Positions 18,625 through 27,456 of a stretch of DNA of 64,000 nucleotides are shown here, in pieces. This DNA is from Sphingobacterium zeae (GTDB taxonomy: Bacteria; Bacteroidota; Bacteroidia; Sphingobacteriales; Sphingobacteriaceae): positions 5,394,001 through 5,458,000 of the forward strand of contig NZ_JAUTBA010000001.1 in NCBI RefSeq assembly GCF_030818895.1. The letters are read 5' to 3'. The position numbers and the translations under genes are program-made. A model generated the notes under the pieces. The model saw nothing but the letters and a program-made list of their open reading frames with translations, was not told the origin of the DNA and made no database searches. Position 1 is the first letter of the stretch. Each line of letters begins with the position of its first letter.

Positions 18625-19016
18625 CCCTTTTGTGCCTGCGTATTGGATGTATTACCCGAAGCTGTACCAGTGTTCGGCTCAAAATCTGATTTACGACCTA
18701 AAAGTGTAAAAGTTTCTGCAACCACCTCCGTAGCGTATCGTCTAATACCTTCCTTATCCTCATAAGTACGCGTCCTTAATCGGCCTTCAATATAAACTAA
18801 CTTCCCTTTTGTTAGATATTTCACAGCTACGTCAGCCAGACCTCGCCACATTACAATATTGTGCCATTCGGTTTGCTCCACCCTTTTTCCATCTTTATTA
18901 TAGGTTTCTGATGTTGCCAATGGAAAACTGGCAACAGAGACATTGCCTTCTAAATAACGAATTTCGGGATCTTTTCCAAGATGTCCCACTAAAATGACTT
19001 TGTTAACTCCTGACAT
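18615..19016 (-). CDS. ssb: Single-stranded DNA-binding protein, C-terminal tail lost by frameshift
   Basis: As it reads, this gives 133 residues. The OB fold is intact (MSGVNKVILVGHLGKDPEIRY...EWHNIVMWRGLADVAVKYLTKGKLVYIEGRLRTR...ATEVVAE, residues 1-105). The protein then ends at QAQKGGR. Removing one base from the AAAAGGG run at 18625-18631 would give 152 residues ending in DNPLPF, the hallmark SSB tail that recruits replication and repair proteins. So the gene is frameshifted, either truly or through a sequencing indel. SSB coats single-stranded DNA in replication, repair and recombination. mutY lies upstream on the same strand with only 19 bases between. Confidence 0.93.
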   Translation of the reverse strand: MSGVNKVILVGHLGKDPEIRYLEGNVSVASFPLATSETYNKDGKRVEQTEWHNIVMWRGLADVAVKYLTKGKLVYIEGRLRTRTYEDKEGIRRYATEVVAETFTLLGRKSDFEPNTGTASGNTSNTQAQKGGR

Positions 19017-19035
19017 AATTTAAAAGCATAAATGG

Positions 19036-20085
19036 TTAAAAATTTGACCTTTCCAAAAAAGTAAAGATCAACTTGTGTTTAGCTAATTTATCTAAATCTT
19101 TTAGAATTACATAATCCCAATTTGATTTTTTTTGAATTAAATCACCTTTTAACCGCACTTCAAAAAATGTGGCATAAATATTCTGATGACTTAAAATATG
19201 CTTAGTCTGCTGCTGCAAGATGCTCAGGTCAGCGTCTTGCCCAAAATAAGACACAAACCACTTATCGTTCAGAATATCAATAATATCCATCGTATGATCA
19301 GATTCTAATAGTGGAAACTCATACAAATTTTGCCAAACATCACCTTCACCGCGTTTAGACATCAGAAGATGATCGCTGTTCTTTAAAATAAAATAATTGA
19401 AATATCTATCTCTGCTTCCTTTGCCTTTAAGCTTTACAGGCAATTGATTGACCTCGCCGCGTGTAAAGGCGTAGCAAGAAAGGCGAAACACACATTGCTC
19501 GCAAAGCGGTTGCTTAGGCTTACAATGGATCGCACCAAAATCCATAATAGCCTGGTTATATTGGGCAGGATGATTGTGATCCAGATTTTCTTTCGCTATC
19601 GCCGCGAAAACCTTTTTCCCTTCCGTTGAATTAATGGGAGTTTCTATTCCATAATAGCGTGCAAGTACGCGAAACACGTTCCCGTCCAAAACAGCCTGAG
19701 CTTCATTATTAGCAAAAGAAGATATCGCTGCAGCAGTGTACTCCCCTACGCCAGGAAGGCTTAGTAGGGTCTTATAATCCACTGGAAAAATCCCATTATA
19801 TTGATCCCGGACAATTCGAGCGGCTTTATGCATATTCCTCCCCCTGGAGTAATACCCCAAGCCTTGCCAGAGGTGAAGAATGTCGTCTTCATCCGCATTT
19901 GCAAAATCGACTACGGTATTGAATCGCTCCACAAAACGATAATAGTACGGCATGCCCTGCTCCACCCGCGTCTGTTGCAAAATAATCTCCGAAAGCCATA
20001 TTTTGTACGCATCATGTGTTTCTCTCCATGGTAGATCTCGCTTATGCTCTTGATACCATGCTTGCAATTCTTCACCAAATATCAT
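19036..20085 (-). CDS. mutY: A/G-specific adenine DNA glycosylase
   Basis: A 349-residue base-excision enzyme that removes A mispaired with 8-oxoG. Visible are catalytic Glu33 (SEIILQQT), the helix-hairpin-helix LPGVGEYTA (110-118), catalytic Asp134 (LDGNVFRVLAR) and the Fe-S ligands C188-x6-C195-x2-C198-x5-C204. A C-terminal NUDIX-like domain for 8-oxoG recognition follows. The ATG at 20085 (MIFGEELQ) is preferred to the in-frame GTG at 20091. ssb follows 19 bases downstream. Confidence 0.95.
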   Translation of the reverse strand: MIFGEELQAWYQEHKRDLPWRETHDAYKIWLSEIILQQTRVEQGMPYYYRFVERFNTVVDFANADEDDILHLWQGLGYYSRGRNMHKAARIVRDQYNGIFPVDYKTLLSLPGVGEYTAAAISSFANNEAQAVLDGNVFRVLARYYGIETPINSTEGKKVFAAIAKENLDHNHPAQYNQAIMDFGAIHCKPKQPLCEQCVFRLSCYAFTRGEVNQLPVKLKGKGSRDRYFNYFILKNSDHLLMSKRGEGDVWQNLYEFPLLESDHTMDIIDILNDKWFVSYFGQDADLSILQQQTKHILSHQNIYATFFEVRLKGDLIQKKSNWDYVILKDLDKLAKHKLIFTFLERSNF

Positions 20086-20259
20086 AAACACAAAAATGCA
20101 TAATTTTTGCCTATTCCAAGCATTAACCCCGTCCCAAGGGTGCTCTTCCTATATTAATTTATTCACAATAGCCGACGTTTCTAAAAATCGATAGACACAT
20201 TGGAAGGAAGACTTGGAGAATTTTTCCTATATTGACGCCAAAGGGAAGTTTATCAAAGT

Positions 20260-20700
20260 ATGAAGAGTAATTCGCAGACATTTCAATTGTCGACATTGCA
20301 CCGTGGAAAATACATGTTTATATTGTTGACTTCAATCCTGTTCATTGGAATGGGCATGTCCAAAGTTCCGGTACAGGAAATCCTCAAGATTATCATCGCT
20401 CTTTTAATGATTCCCTTCGCCTTATACTTGGCCATTAAGCTTTCGACATTATCGTCGACATGGATTTTGGACGAAGAGGTGCTCCGCATTAGCAATGCCA
20501 AGAAAACAGTCGTTTTTCCTTTAAGCAGTATTTCATATATCCGAAATCTGAAGCGCTCTGGCGGCAACCTAATTATTATCCACCCGGTCAAAGGCCCGGC
20601 TTTTCGAACATGGCGCAACAAATTGTTCCAAAAGGAAGATGATCTTCCACTGTTGAGCGAGGCGCTGAGGACAGCCGATATCGAATATTACGACCTATAA
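20260..20700 (+). CDS. Small membrane protein, PH-like, unknown function
   Basis: A 146-residue protein with two N-terminal membrane helices (about residues 18-35 and 41-62) and a cytoplasmic C-terminal half of short beta strands (STWILDEEVLRI...KKTVVFPLSSISYI...GGNLIIIHPVKGPAFRTW) that resembles a bacterial PH-like domain. It stands just before the sulfur cluster but has its own stop and a promoter-like box after it, so it is probably separate. The function is unknown. Confidence 0.75.
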   Translation: MKSNSQTFQLSTLHRGKYMFILLTSILFIGMGMSKVPVQEILKIIIALLMIPFALYLAIKLSTLSSTWILDEEVLRISNAKKTVVFPLSSISYIRNLKRSGGNLIIIHPVKGPAFRTWRNKLFQKEDDLPLLSEALRTADIEYYDL

Positions 20701-20752
20701 ATTCTTTGTTCCTTCAGTAACATTTGTTACAGGCTTTTGCAAAGGCAGTATG

Positions 20753-20760
20753 TACCTTTG
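20753..20760 (+). promoter_or_regulatory. -7 box of the sulfur cluster
   Basis: TACCTTTG fits TAnnTTTG exactly, 23 bases upstream of the first YeeE/YedE start at 20784. The nearest upstream TTTG is 26 bases away, which is longer than usual. Confidence 0.5.
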
Positions 20761-20783
20761 TAACATCACTTAAGAACATTGTT

Positions 20784-21344
20784 ATGTTATTGGAATACAT
20801 CAAACAACCGTGGCCCTGGTATATTTCAGGTCCTTTAATTGCACTGGTCATGTACCTTCTGCTCAAACAGGGTAAGGATTTTGGCATGTCCAACAATTTA
20901 CGTACAATGTGCACTGTACTAGGTGCAGGCAAAACTTCATCTTTTTTTAGGTTCGACTGGAAGACACAATCCTGGAATCTTCTGCTGGTACTCGGAACCG
21001 TTATCGGAGGTTTTATCGCACATTATTTTCTCGACGACGGCACACCAACACAAATCCATGCAAAAAGTGTGGCAGATCTGAAAGAACTGGGTATTATCGA
21101 CCATATACAAGGTTACCTACCCGAATCCATTTTTGTTTTTAACGGATCTCTGTTTCAATTCCTAATTTTAAGTATCGGCGGCATATTAATCGGCTTTGGA
21201 ACGCGGTATGCTGGCGGCTGCTCTTCTGGACATGCCATTTCAGGACTCAGCAACTTCCAGATTCCATCGTTGATCGCTGTAATCGGCTTCTTCCTAGGTG
21301 GAATAATCATGATCCATTTTTTATTTCCCTTAATCTTTGCATAA
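20784..21344 (+). CDS. YeeE/YedE-family sulfur transporter, first half-protein
   Basis: A 186-residue integral membrane protein. The conserved motif RYAGGCSSGHAISGL (about residues 144-158) holds the cysteine used by YeeE/TsuA-type channels to pass thiosulfate or related sulfane sulfur. The start MLLEYIKQPWPWYISG at 20784 is preferred over an upstream in-frame ATG because the -7 box lies between them. The next gene begins 1 base after the stop and encodes the matching second half, as is usual in split systems. It is first in a cluster with TauE and an MBL-rhodanese enzyme. Confidence 0.92.
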   Translation: MLLEYIKQPWPWYISGPLIALVMYLLLKQGKDFGMSNNLRTMCTVLGAGKTSSFFRFDWKTQSWNLLLVLGTVIGGFIAHYFLDDGTPTQIHAKSVADLKELGIIDHIQGYLPESIFVFNGSLFQFLILSIGGILIGFGTRYAGGCSSGHAISGLSNFQIPSLIAVIGFFLGGIIMIHFLFPLIFA

Positions 21345-21345
21345 A

Positions 21346-21759
21346 ATGAAAGCGTTAAAATTCATATTAATAGGCATATTATTTGGCATTATCTTATACA
21401 AGTCGGAAGCAGCATCATGGTACAGAATATACGAAATGTTTCAATTTCGCTCCTTTCACATGTATGGTATCATTGGAACAGCGCTAACAACAGCCATTAT
21501 TATTGTACAGATCATTAAAAGGAAACAAATTAAGGACAGCCACGGAGCGCACATTACCTTTGCAGATAAAGATAAAAGCATTACCCGGTATCTGGTGGGC
21601 GGCACAATCTTTGGTTTGGGCTGGGCGCTGACTGGTGCTTGCCCAGGCCCCATGTTTGCTTTGATCGGGGCCGGTTACTGGACGATTGGCATTGTACTAT
21701 TGTTTGCCTTATTGGGTACATGGATTTACGGTATCTTGCGCAACAAATTGCCCCATTGA
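21346..21759 (+). CDS. YeeE/YedE-family sulfur transporter, second half-protein
   Basis: A 137-residue membrane protein with about four helices and the second conserved cysteine motif, LTGACPGPMFALIGAG (about residues 98-113). With the preceding gene it would rebuild a full-size YeeE/YedE channel. The ATG at 21346 directly follows the previous stop (TAA at 21342-21344), so translation is probably coupled. Transport of thiosulfate or another sulfane-sulfur compound is a family-based inference. Confidence 0.92.
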   Translation: MKALKFILIGILFGIILYKSEAASWYRIYEMFQFRSFHMYGIIGTALTTAIIIVQIIKRKQIKDSHGAHITFADKDKSITRYLVGGTIFGLGWALTGACPGPMFALIGAGYWTIGIVLLFALLGTWIYGILRNKLPH

Positions 21760-21823
21760 CCTACAGGTAGTCTACTATTTTGAAAGCCCACGCCATCAAA
21801 AATTAAATTTTTAGCAACAGAAA

Positions 21824-22639
21824 ATGGAATTAATATTTATAGCTGGATTTACATTAGCTGTAGTCGTCGGGCTATCTATGGGCCTAATGGGTAGCGGCGG
21901 AAGCATCCTAACACTCCCCATATTTGTCTATATCTTCCATATTGAACCTCAATATGCATTGGACTATTCGCTGTTTTCTATTGGAATATTAGCCTTGGTC
22001 GGATCAATTTATCCGTTAAAAAAGAAGGAAATTGACTTGAAAACCACAACTATTTTTCTACTTCCCTCGCTAATTTCAGTCTATTTCACCAAGCGCTATC
22101 TTCTCGTTTCTATACCCGAGTCATTCAACATCGGGAGTATGGAGATTTCCAGAAACCATATCATCATGCTATTGTTCGCAATCGTGATATTAATTTCTGC
22201 GACTGCGATGGTACGAAGACAAAAACAGGTACAGAACGCAACATTCAAAGGTAGACCTGCACAAATTTTCAACGTTATCCTTGTCGGCTCACTGGTTGGC
22301 ATTATGACGGGCTTGGTCGGTGCAGGAGGTGGATTCATTATTGTACCAGCCCTAGTATTACTTTTAGGGATTCCACTGAAGCAGGCTATTGCCACTTCTT
22401 TGTTCATAATCGGATTAAACGCGTCATTCGGCTTGATCGCGAATTATCATTTCTTACAATATATGAATTGGTTTATATTAGTAACCTTTACATTAATCAC
22501 ATTAATAGGCCTCCAAATTGGTTCCAAATGGAAAGATAAATTAGATGCCGTTAAATTGAAAGGTATTTTTGGATATTTTTTAATTAGCATCGGCACCCTA
22601 ATCTTTGCTTTCGAACTTATGCAATTTGTAAATCATTAA
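21824..22639 (+). CDS. TauE/SafE-family sulfite/sulfonate exporter
   Basis: A 271-residue protein with about eight membrane helices in two repeats. Each repeat carries the family glycine motif (GLSMGLMGSGGSILTLP near residue 18; GIMTGLVGAGGGFIIVPALVLLLG near 158). Family members export sulfite, sulfoacetate or similar anions. It follows the split YeeE/YedE pair by 64 bases and precedes the MBL-rhodanese gene by 11, which suggests it removes sulfite made by that enzyme. Confidence 0.92.
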   Translation: MELIFIAGFTLAVVVGLSMGLMGSGGSILTLPIFVYIFHIEPQYALDYSLFSIGILALVGSIYPLKKKEIDLKTTTIFLLPSLISVYFTKRYLLVSIPESFNIGSMEISRNHIIMLLFAIVILISATAMVRRQKQVQNATFKGRPAQIFNVILVGSLVGIMTGLVGAGGGFIIVPALVLLLGIPLKQAIATSLFIIGLNASFGLIANYHFLQYMNWFILVTFTLITLIGLQIGSKWKDKLDAVKLKGIFGYFLISIGTLIFAFELMQFVNH

Positions 22640-22650
22640 AATCACACGTT

Positions 22651-24069
22651 ATGTTTTTTCAACACATTTTTGAATCATCTCTTGCTCATTCGAGTTATAT
22701 CATTGGCTGTCAGGCAAAAGGAGTAGCTATTGTTATTGATCCCAAAAGAGATGTAGATACCTATCTTGAGATTGCACAAAAGAATAATCTGACCATAACG
22801 CATATTGCGGAAACACATATCCATGCCGATTACCTATCTGGCACACTGGAATTGGCCGCATTAACAGGTGCCCAACCTTTTTTATCCGATGAAGGTGGGG
22901 CGGACTGGCAATACGATTTTCCACATAAAGGATTAAAAGATGGCGATCAATTTCAAGTTGGAAACCTTATTTTCAAGGTTATCCATACTCCCGGACATAC
23001 ACCTGAGAGTATTAGTTTTGTATTGGTCGATACACCGGCAACGATGGAACCTGTTATGATTTTTACTGGTGACTTTGTATTTGTTGGCGACATTGGCCGC
23101 CCTGATCTATTGGAAAATGCGGCTGGAATGATCGGAACCAAAGAGATTGGAGCACAGCAAATGTACCGTTCGTTGCAACATTTCTTGACTTTACCCGATC
23201 ATATTCAGGTATGGCCTGCTCATGGCGCCGGATCCGCCTGTGGAAAGGCACTCGGCGCCGTTCCTAGTTCGACCGTTGGTTATGAGAAAATACGGAATTG
23301 GGCACTTCAATACCAAAACAATGAAGCAGCTTTCGTGGATGAGCTCTTATCAGGACAACCCGAGCCACCACGCTACTTTGCCATGATGAAAAAACTCAAC
23401 AGAATAGTGCGGCCGTTACAAACGGAAGTACCTCGATACAATAGGTTAACGAATGATGCCTTTCTTGATTTATACCACGAAGGAACAACAATCATTGATA
23501 CACGACACAAGTCCGACTTTGCAAAGGGATATCTGCCAGGTAGCGTCAATATTCAAAACAACAAGACTTTTAATACTTGGGCAGGCTGGATACTTAATTA
23601 CTCCGACCCTTTTATACTCATTGTAGAAGAAAACCAATTGGAGGACGTTGCACGTAAACTTATGCGCATCGGATTGGATCACGTTACCGGATATATTACA
23701 CCGGATGCAATCCCCAGTTTAGACATCGCATTAGCGCATCAACAGCTCATCGGGTTTGAAGAAATGAAGAGCGCTTTGGACAAATCTGACACGCAAATTC
23801 TAGACGTGCGCAATGCCAGTGAGTTCGCAGAGGGCCATTTACCGAATGCAACACATCTCTTTGTTGGAACAATTGAGGACAACCTCAGCAAAGTTGACCA
23901 AAGTAAACAGCTGTATCTCCACTGTCAATCGGGAGACCGGGCAACCATAGCGGCATCTATATTGGCGAAAAATGGTATTAAGGAAGTCAAAATTTATAGC
24001 CCTTCTATTAATGAATGGAAAGCAAAGGGCGGTATTCTTGTTGCCGACTCATTCGCCCCTTATTCGTAA
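22651..24069 (+). CDS. MBL-fold persulfide dioxygenase-rhodanese fusion (CstB/ETHE1-like)
   Basis: A 472-residue fusion. Residues 1-240 are a metallo-beta-lactamase domain of the persulfide dioxygenase type: metal ligands in THIHADY (H56, H58, D60), TPGHTPES (H116) and FTGDFVFVGDIGRPDL. Two rhodanese domains follow. The first (about 265-350) has no cysteine at the active loop; the second has catalytic Cys425 in LHCQSGDRA. CstB-like enzymes oxidise persulfides to sulfite or thiosulfate. The last residues (SFAPYS) and the stop codon lie inside a palindromic repeat element (24052-24178), so the original C-terminus was probably replaced. Confidence 0.92.
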   Translation: MFFQHIFESSLAHSSYIIGCQAKGVAIVIDPKRDVDTYLEIAQKNNLTITHIAETHIHADYLSGTLELAALTGAQPFLSDEGGADWQYDFPHKGLKDGDQFQVGNLIFKVIHTPGHTPESISFVLVDTPATMEPVMIFTGDFVFVGDIGRPDLLENAAGMIGTKEIGAQQMYRSLQHFLTLPDHIQVWPAHGAGSACGKALGAVPSSTVGYEKIRNWALQYQNNEAAFVDELLSGQPEPPRYFAMMKKLNRIVRPLQTEVPRYNRLTNDAFLDLYHEGTTIIDTRHKSDFAKGYLPGSVNIQNNKTFNTWAGWILNYSDPFILIVEENQLEDVARKLMRIGLDHVTGYITPDAIPSLDIALAHQQLIGFEEMKSALDKSDTQILDVRNASEFAEGHLPNATHLFVGTIEDNLSKVDQSKQLYLHCQSGDRATIAASILAKNGIKEVKIYSPSINEWKAKGGILVADSFAPYS

Positions 24070-24178
24070 CTGGTTCGGAGTTCCCCCACTGTCCGCCCAC
24101 CTTGCTCCCACTGTGCGTCCACCGAATAAGTGGGCGCACAGTGGGAGCAAGGTGGAGAAAACGAGTACGCAAGGCGAA
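24052..24178. repeat. ~127-bp palindromic element with TTCGCC/GGCGAA ends
   Basis: Bounded by TTCGCC (24052-24057) and GGCGAA (24173-24178). The core is a long hairpin: a perfect 21-base inverted repeat (24097-24117 with 24135-24155) that extends inward to 26 pairs with one T:G, leaving a 7-base loop (24123-24129). It begins inside the end of the MBL-rhodanese gene and carries that gene's stop codon. It would also act as a transcription barrier between two converging genes. A related element of almost the same size is at 33680-33804. Confidence 0.8.
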
Positions 24179-24243
24179 CAAGGCGCGAACAAAAGGCGAA
24201 GCAGAGCCGAAAGGCACCCGAATAGATTACCTTTCCAACTAGT

Positions 24244-25101
24244 CTACAAACTATTTCTGTTTATTCGCAAGAACTCAATCACCTCATCCTTCTTTTCTTC
24301 CAGCTTGCCTTTCTTTTCCGTAAATTGATGATTATAGATCGTCAAATATTGATGGTCGTCCGTTTCAGATTCATATAATTCAGCGGTGGCGAAAGAGAGA
24401 TGTTCTTCTTCTTCCGATAGATAGTCGTATACATAGGCAAAATCATGGTTGCCCAACGAGCTGACTACGGCATCTTTATCAGCCACATACTTTAACCTTC
24501 CCGGCAAAGCGCGTTTATTCATCCATACTTCGTCTTTTTCAGAAAATGGATAGATAGTGATGCCGCGGAAAGCCATAATGATTGGAGTAATCAATATAAT
24601 ACCCATTTCAATAGCCCACACGGCCCACAACATACCGCCCGAAACCGGGCTCTTTTTCAGGGTAAACGTACCTACTTCATTTAAACCTTGCATCGCTTCC
24701 CAAATAAATGTCGGGTGTAAGAAAAAAGCTTTAAAACCTTCAAGATTAAAAGACGATTTTACCCAGGTATCTCCGCCCATTGTTCCTTCCGCATTGTACA
24801 TTAATGATACAAACAAAGCCCACTGTGCATAAAAGGCTAAAATGGCGACCATTAATGTGATCAAAATGGCTATCCCCCTATTCCTTAATTTCCATTGTTT
24901 GAAACAAAAATTCAGCACATAGAATATTCCAGCACCAAAACCTAAGGTAATAAATACATTAAAGTAAATAATGGGTATAAACCATTGTAAAGCAATGTAA
25001 ACAATAGCCAATACAATGGCACCCAAAGTACCTAGGATCAGGGAGCCGACAATAGCCAATACAGGAGCCTTTCCAGAGGGCTTATAATATAGATTATCCA
25101 T
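24244..25101 (-). CDS. Integral membrane protein of unknown function, 285 aa
   Basis: Four or five predicted membrane helices (about residues 14-36, 40-62, 77-100 and 162-180), a middle loop rich in aromatics, and a soluble acidic C-terminal ~100 residues (YLSEEEEHLSFATAELYESETDDHQY...EKKGKLEEKKDEVIEFLR). No enzyme motif is seen. It is transcribed alone toward the palindromic element. I do not recognise the family; Bacteroidota carry many such uncharacterised membrane proteins. Confidence 0.75.
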   Translation of the reverse strand: MDNLYYKPSGKAPVLAIVGSLILGTLGAIVLAIVYIALQWFIPIIYFNVFITLGFGAGIFYVLNFCFKQWKLRNRGIAILITLMVAILAFYAQWALFVSLMYNAEGTMGGDTWVKSSFNLEGFKAFFLHPTFIWEAMQGLNEVGTFTLKKSPVSGGMLWAVWAIEMGIILITPIIMAFRGITIYPFSEKDEVWMNKRALPGRLKYVADKDAVVSSLGNHDFAYVYDYLSEEEEHLSFATAELYESETDDHQYLTIYNHQFTEKKGKLEEKKDEVIEFLRINRNSL

Positions 25102-25262
25102 AAATAAAAAGTAAAATTGATTTTAACTCAATAAATAAATCCCATAACCAAAACCAAGCCAATTCCACAACCAATGGTAGATTTTCGTCAAGATTTGATG
25201 ACATTAGCGTCATCAAGCACCTATAAGCGCCATTTATTGAGACAATTTTGTAAGTTTGAGAC

Positions 25263-27140
25263 ATGAAAATTAAAATTATATCCTTTTTTACACTTATCTG
25301 TGTATTCAATATTTGGGGGGCAGTAGTGAAGGCCCAAAGGAAAGGATTCTGGCAACAGAAAGTTGACTACAAAATGGACGTCAACGTGGATGAAAAAGCA
25401 TATCAATACGATGGAAAAATGATCTTGAAGTATAGCAATAATTCAGGTCAGTCCCTAAAAAAGGTCTATTTCCATCTATATTTCAATGCTTTTCAACCAG
25501 GATCGATGATGGATTATCGCTTAAAAAACATCAGTGATCCCGACAAGCGCATGGTGATTAATGTAGGTACGAAAGAAAAACCAATATATCAAAGCCGTAT
25601 CGGAGAGCTCCAAACCAATCAAATAGGTTATCAAAAAATCAAAAGCTTAACGATGAATGGGGCTCATACCTCATTTAAAATTGATGGGACCATCTTGGAG
25701 GTCACTCTACCGTCGGTTATACAAGATGGCGAAACAGCCCGTTTTGACATGGAGTGGACCGCCCAAGTGCCAGAACAAATCCGAAGAACTGGCCGAAATT
25801 CTGCCGAAGGAGTAGCACTCTCTATGGCGCAATGGTATCCAAAAATGGCTCAATTTGACGAATTCGGCTGGCATTTAGATGAATATACAGGCCGTGAATT
25901 CATTGCTCCCTTTGGTAATTTCGATGTGACCATACGGCTCAACAAAAATTATGTAGTCGGTGCATCAGGTGTTCTTCAGAACCCAGCAGAGGTGAAAGGC
26001 TATCAACCGAAGGCAAAGATAAAATTAGACGGCAATAAAGCCACCTGGCACTATAAGGCCCAAAATATCCATGACTTTGTATGGGCCGCGGATCCCAAGT
26101 TTGTCGTAGATTCAGCTTCAAGTAAAAACGGAATAAAAGTGTATACCGTATTTTTGCCAACCGACAAAGAAGTGATATCCAATTGGAAAACAACGATAGG
26201 TCTATCCACCGAATTCTTCGATTTTTGTAGTGCAAAGTTTGGAAAATACCCTTGGCCAACATATACCATCATTCAAGGTGGCGATGGGGGAATGGAGTAT
26301 GGTACAGCTACCCTGATCACCGGTGGACGCAATCTAAAAAGCCTTGTTGGTGTAATATTCCACGAATCAGCACACTCTTGGTACCAGCAATTATTTGGAA
26401 TCAACGAAACTGTAGATGAGTGGTTTGATGAAGGCTTTACCTCCTATGTCGAAGAGCTTGCCATGCAGCATATCTTTGAAAAAAAAGGAGCCATAGCATC
26501 CAACCCGCAAATTGCAGCTTACCGTGGTTATTACAAATTAGCGCTTTCTGGTAAAGAAGAACCCATGAGCTTATTGGCAGATTATTATAACACCAATTAT
26601 GGATACAGCAACGAAGCATACAACAAAGGTGCTGTACTTGCAGAGCAGCTGGGTTATATTATTGGACAGGAAAACTTAGAGAAAACCTTTCTGAAATTTT
26701 ATGATCTCTGGAAGTTTAAACATCCGACCCCTAATGATTTCAAACGCGTTGCTGAAGAAGTTTCGGGGATCAACCTGAAATGGTATTTCAACCTGTTTAT
26801 CAATACCACCCGTCAAATCGATTACGCCATTGAAAAAGTAACAGATAAAGAAATTCTTTTGGCTAACAAGTCTAATTTTGCCATGCCACTGGATGTTCTC
26901 GTAGAATACACCGATGGAAGCAAGGAACTCTTTTATATCCCTTTGCGTGAAATGCGTGGAGAAAAACCGGAAGAACATTTTGACATTTACAAAGGTGTTA
27001 AAAGAACCGTGCTCGAAGACTGGTTCTGGACGAAACCCGATTATACCATTCCGCTATCAAAGACACCAAAAGCAGTAACAATTGATCCTTCACTGCGCTT
27101 GGCAGATGTAGAATCGTCAAATAACACCTTTAGCAAATAA
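25263..27140 (+). CDS. M1-family metallopeptidase, exported
   Basis: A 625-residue aminopeptidase-like protein with an N-terminal signal segment (KIIISFFTLICVFNIWGAVVKAQ-like). The zinc site is HESAH (H367, E368, H371) with the third ligand Glu390, spaced as in HExxH-x18-E. Upstream GGMEYGTATL stands for the GxMEN exopeptidase motif, here with Tyr in place of Asn. It probably trims peptides in the periplasm. The C-terminal domain is a beta-rich block (residues 525-600). A strong terminator follows. Confidence 0.93.
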   Translation: MKIKIISFFTLICVFNIWGAVVKAQRKGFWQQKVDYKMDVNVDEKAYQYDGKMILKYSNNSGQSLKKVYFHLYFNAFQPGSMMDYRLKNISDPDKRMVINVGTKEKPIYQSRIGELQTNQIGYQKIKSLTMNGAHTSFKIDGTILEVTLPSVIQDGETARFDMEWTAQVPEQIRRTGRNSAEGVALSMAQWYPKMAQFDEFGWHLDEYTGREFIAPFGNFDVTIRLNKNYVVGASGVLQNPAEVKGYQPKAKIKLDGNKATWHYKAQNIHDFVWAADPKFVVDSASSKNGIKVYTVFLPTDKEVISNWKTTIGLSTEFFDFCSAKFGKYPWPTYTIIQGGDGGMEYGTATLITGGRNLKSLVGVIFHESAHSWYQQLFGINETVDEWFDEGFTSYVEELAMQHIFEKKGAIASNPQIAAYRGYYKLALSGKEEPMSLLADYYNTNYGYSNEAYNKGAVLAEQLGYIIGQENLEKTFLKFYDLWKFKHPTPNDFKRVAEEVSGINLKWYFNLFINTTRQIDYAIEKVTDKEILLANKSNFAMPLDVLVEYTDGSKELFYIPLREMRGEKPEEHFDIYKGVKRTVLEDWFWTKPDYTIPLSKTPKAVTIDPSLRLADVESSNNTFSK

Positions 27141-27170
27141 CGAAACACAGGCTATCGCAGCATAAAGGAC

Positions 27171-27224
27171 AAAAAACAGCTTCCAATCCAAGTATATTCC
27201 ATACGGTTTGGAAGCTGTTTTTTT
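27171..27224 (+). terminator. Terminator after the M1 peptidase gene
   Basis: AAAACAGCTTCCAA (up to 27186) pairs perfectly with TTGGAAGCTGTTTT (from 27208), with a 21-base loop and a seven-T tail. Confidence 0.88.
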
Positions 27225-27443
27225 ATTTGGACACTTTCGTCGCAAATTGTATACCCTCCATCGCAAATCCATCTTGCTTGGCTGCCCGTGATGGAGTTCA
27301 TAAAATATTCATCCTACGCTAAAGCCAATACATGGATGGCTACTTTTAAGGGCTATCCAGTGAAATACAACACGTATTGCGCCGACAAGAGTCTATAGGA
27401 GAAGAAATCATACGAATAAAGAGCCAAGTTGATTAGGTCTTGG

Positions 27444-27451
27444 TATATTTG
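27444..27451 (+). promoter_or_regulatory. -7 box of hemW
   Basis: TATATTTG fits TAnnTTTG exactly and ends 5 bases before the hemW ATG. No clear -33 TTTG at the usual spacing. Confidence 0.5.
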
Positions 27452-27456
27452 TACCT

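Larger units (their letters stand above)
27141..27456. other. Intergenic region before hemW
   Basis: This 316-base gap holds the M1 peptidase terminator (27171-27224) and the hemW -7 box (27444-27451). The ~200 bases between show no open reading frame of note, no repeat and no RNA gene that I can support. Confidence 0.5.

Noticed and set aside
18625..18631. Programmed -1 ribosomal frameshift in ssb
   Set aside because: The shift needed is +1 (or -2), the run is not a slippery heptamer of the X XXY YYZ type, and no downstream structure stands out.
24097..24155. Repeat units considered as a CRISPR array
   Set aside because: There is one inverted pair with a short loop, no regular direct repeats with spacers, and no cas genes.
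24015..24328. Frames reading through the palindrome at 24 kb on both strands
   Set aside because: They are made by the inverted repeat and the low-complexity flank; the products look alike on both strands because the DNA is palindromic.
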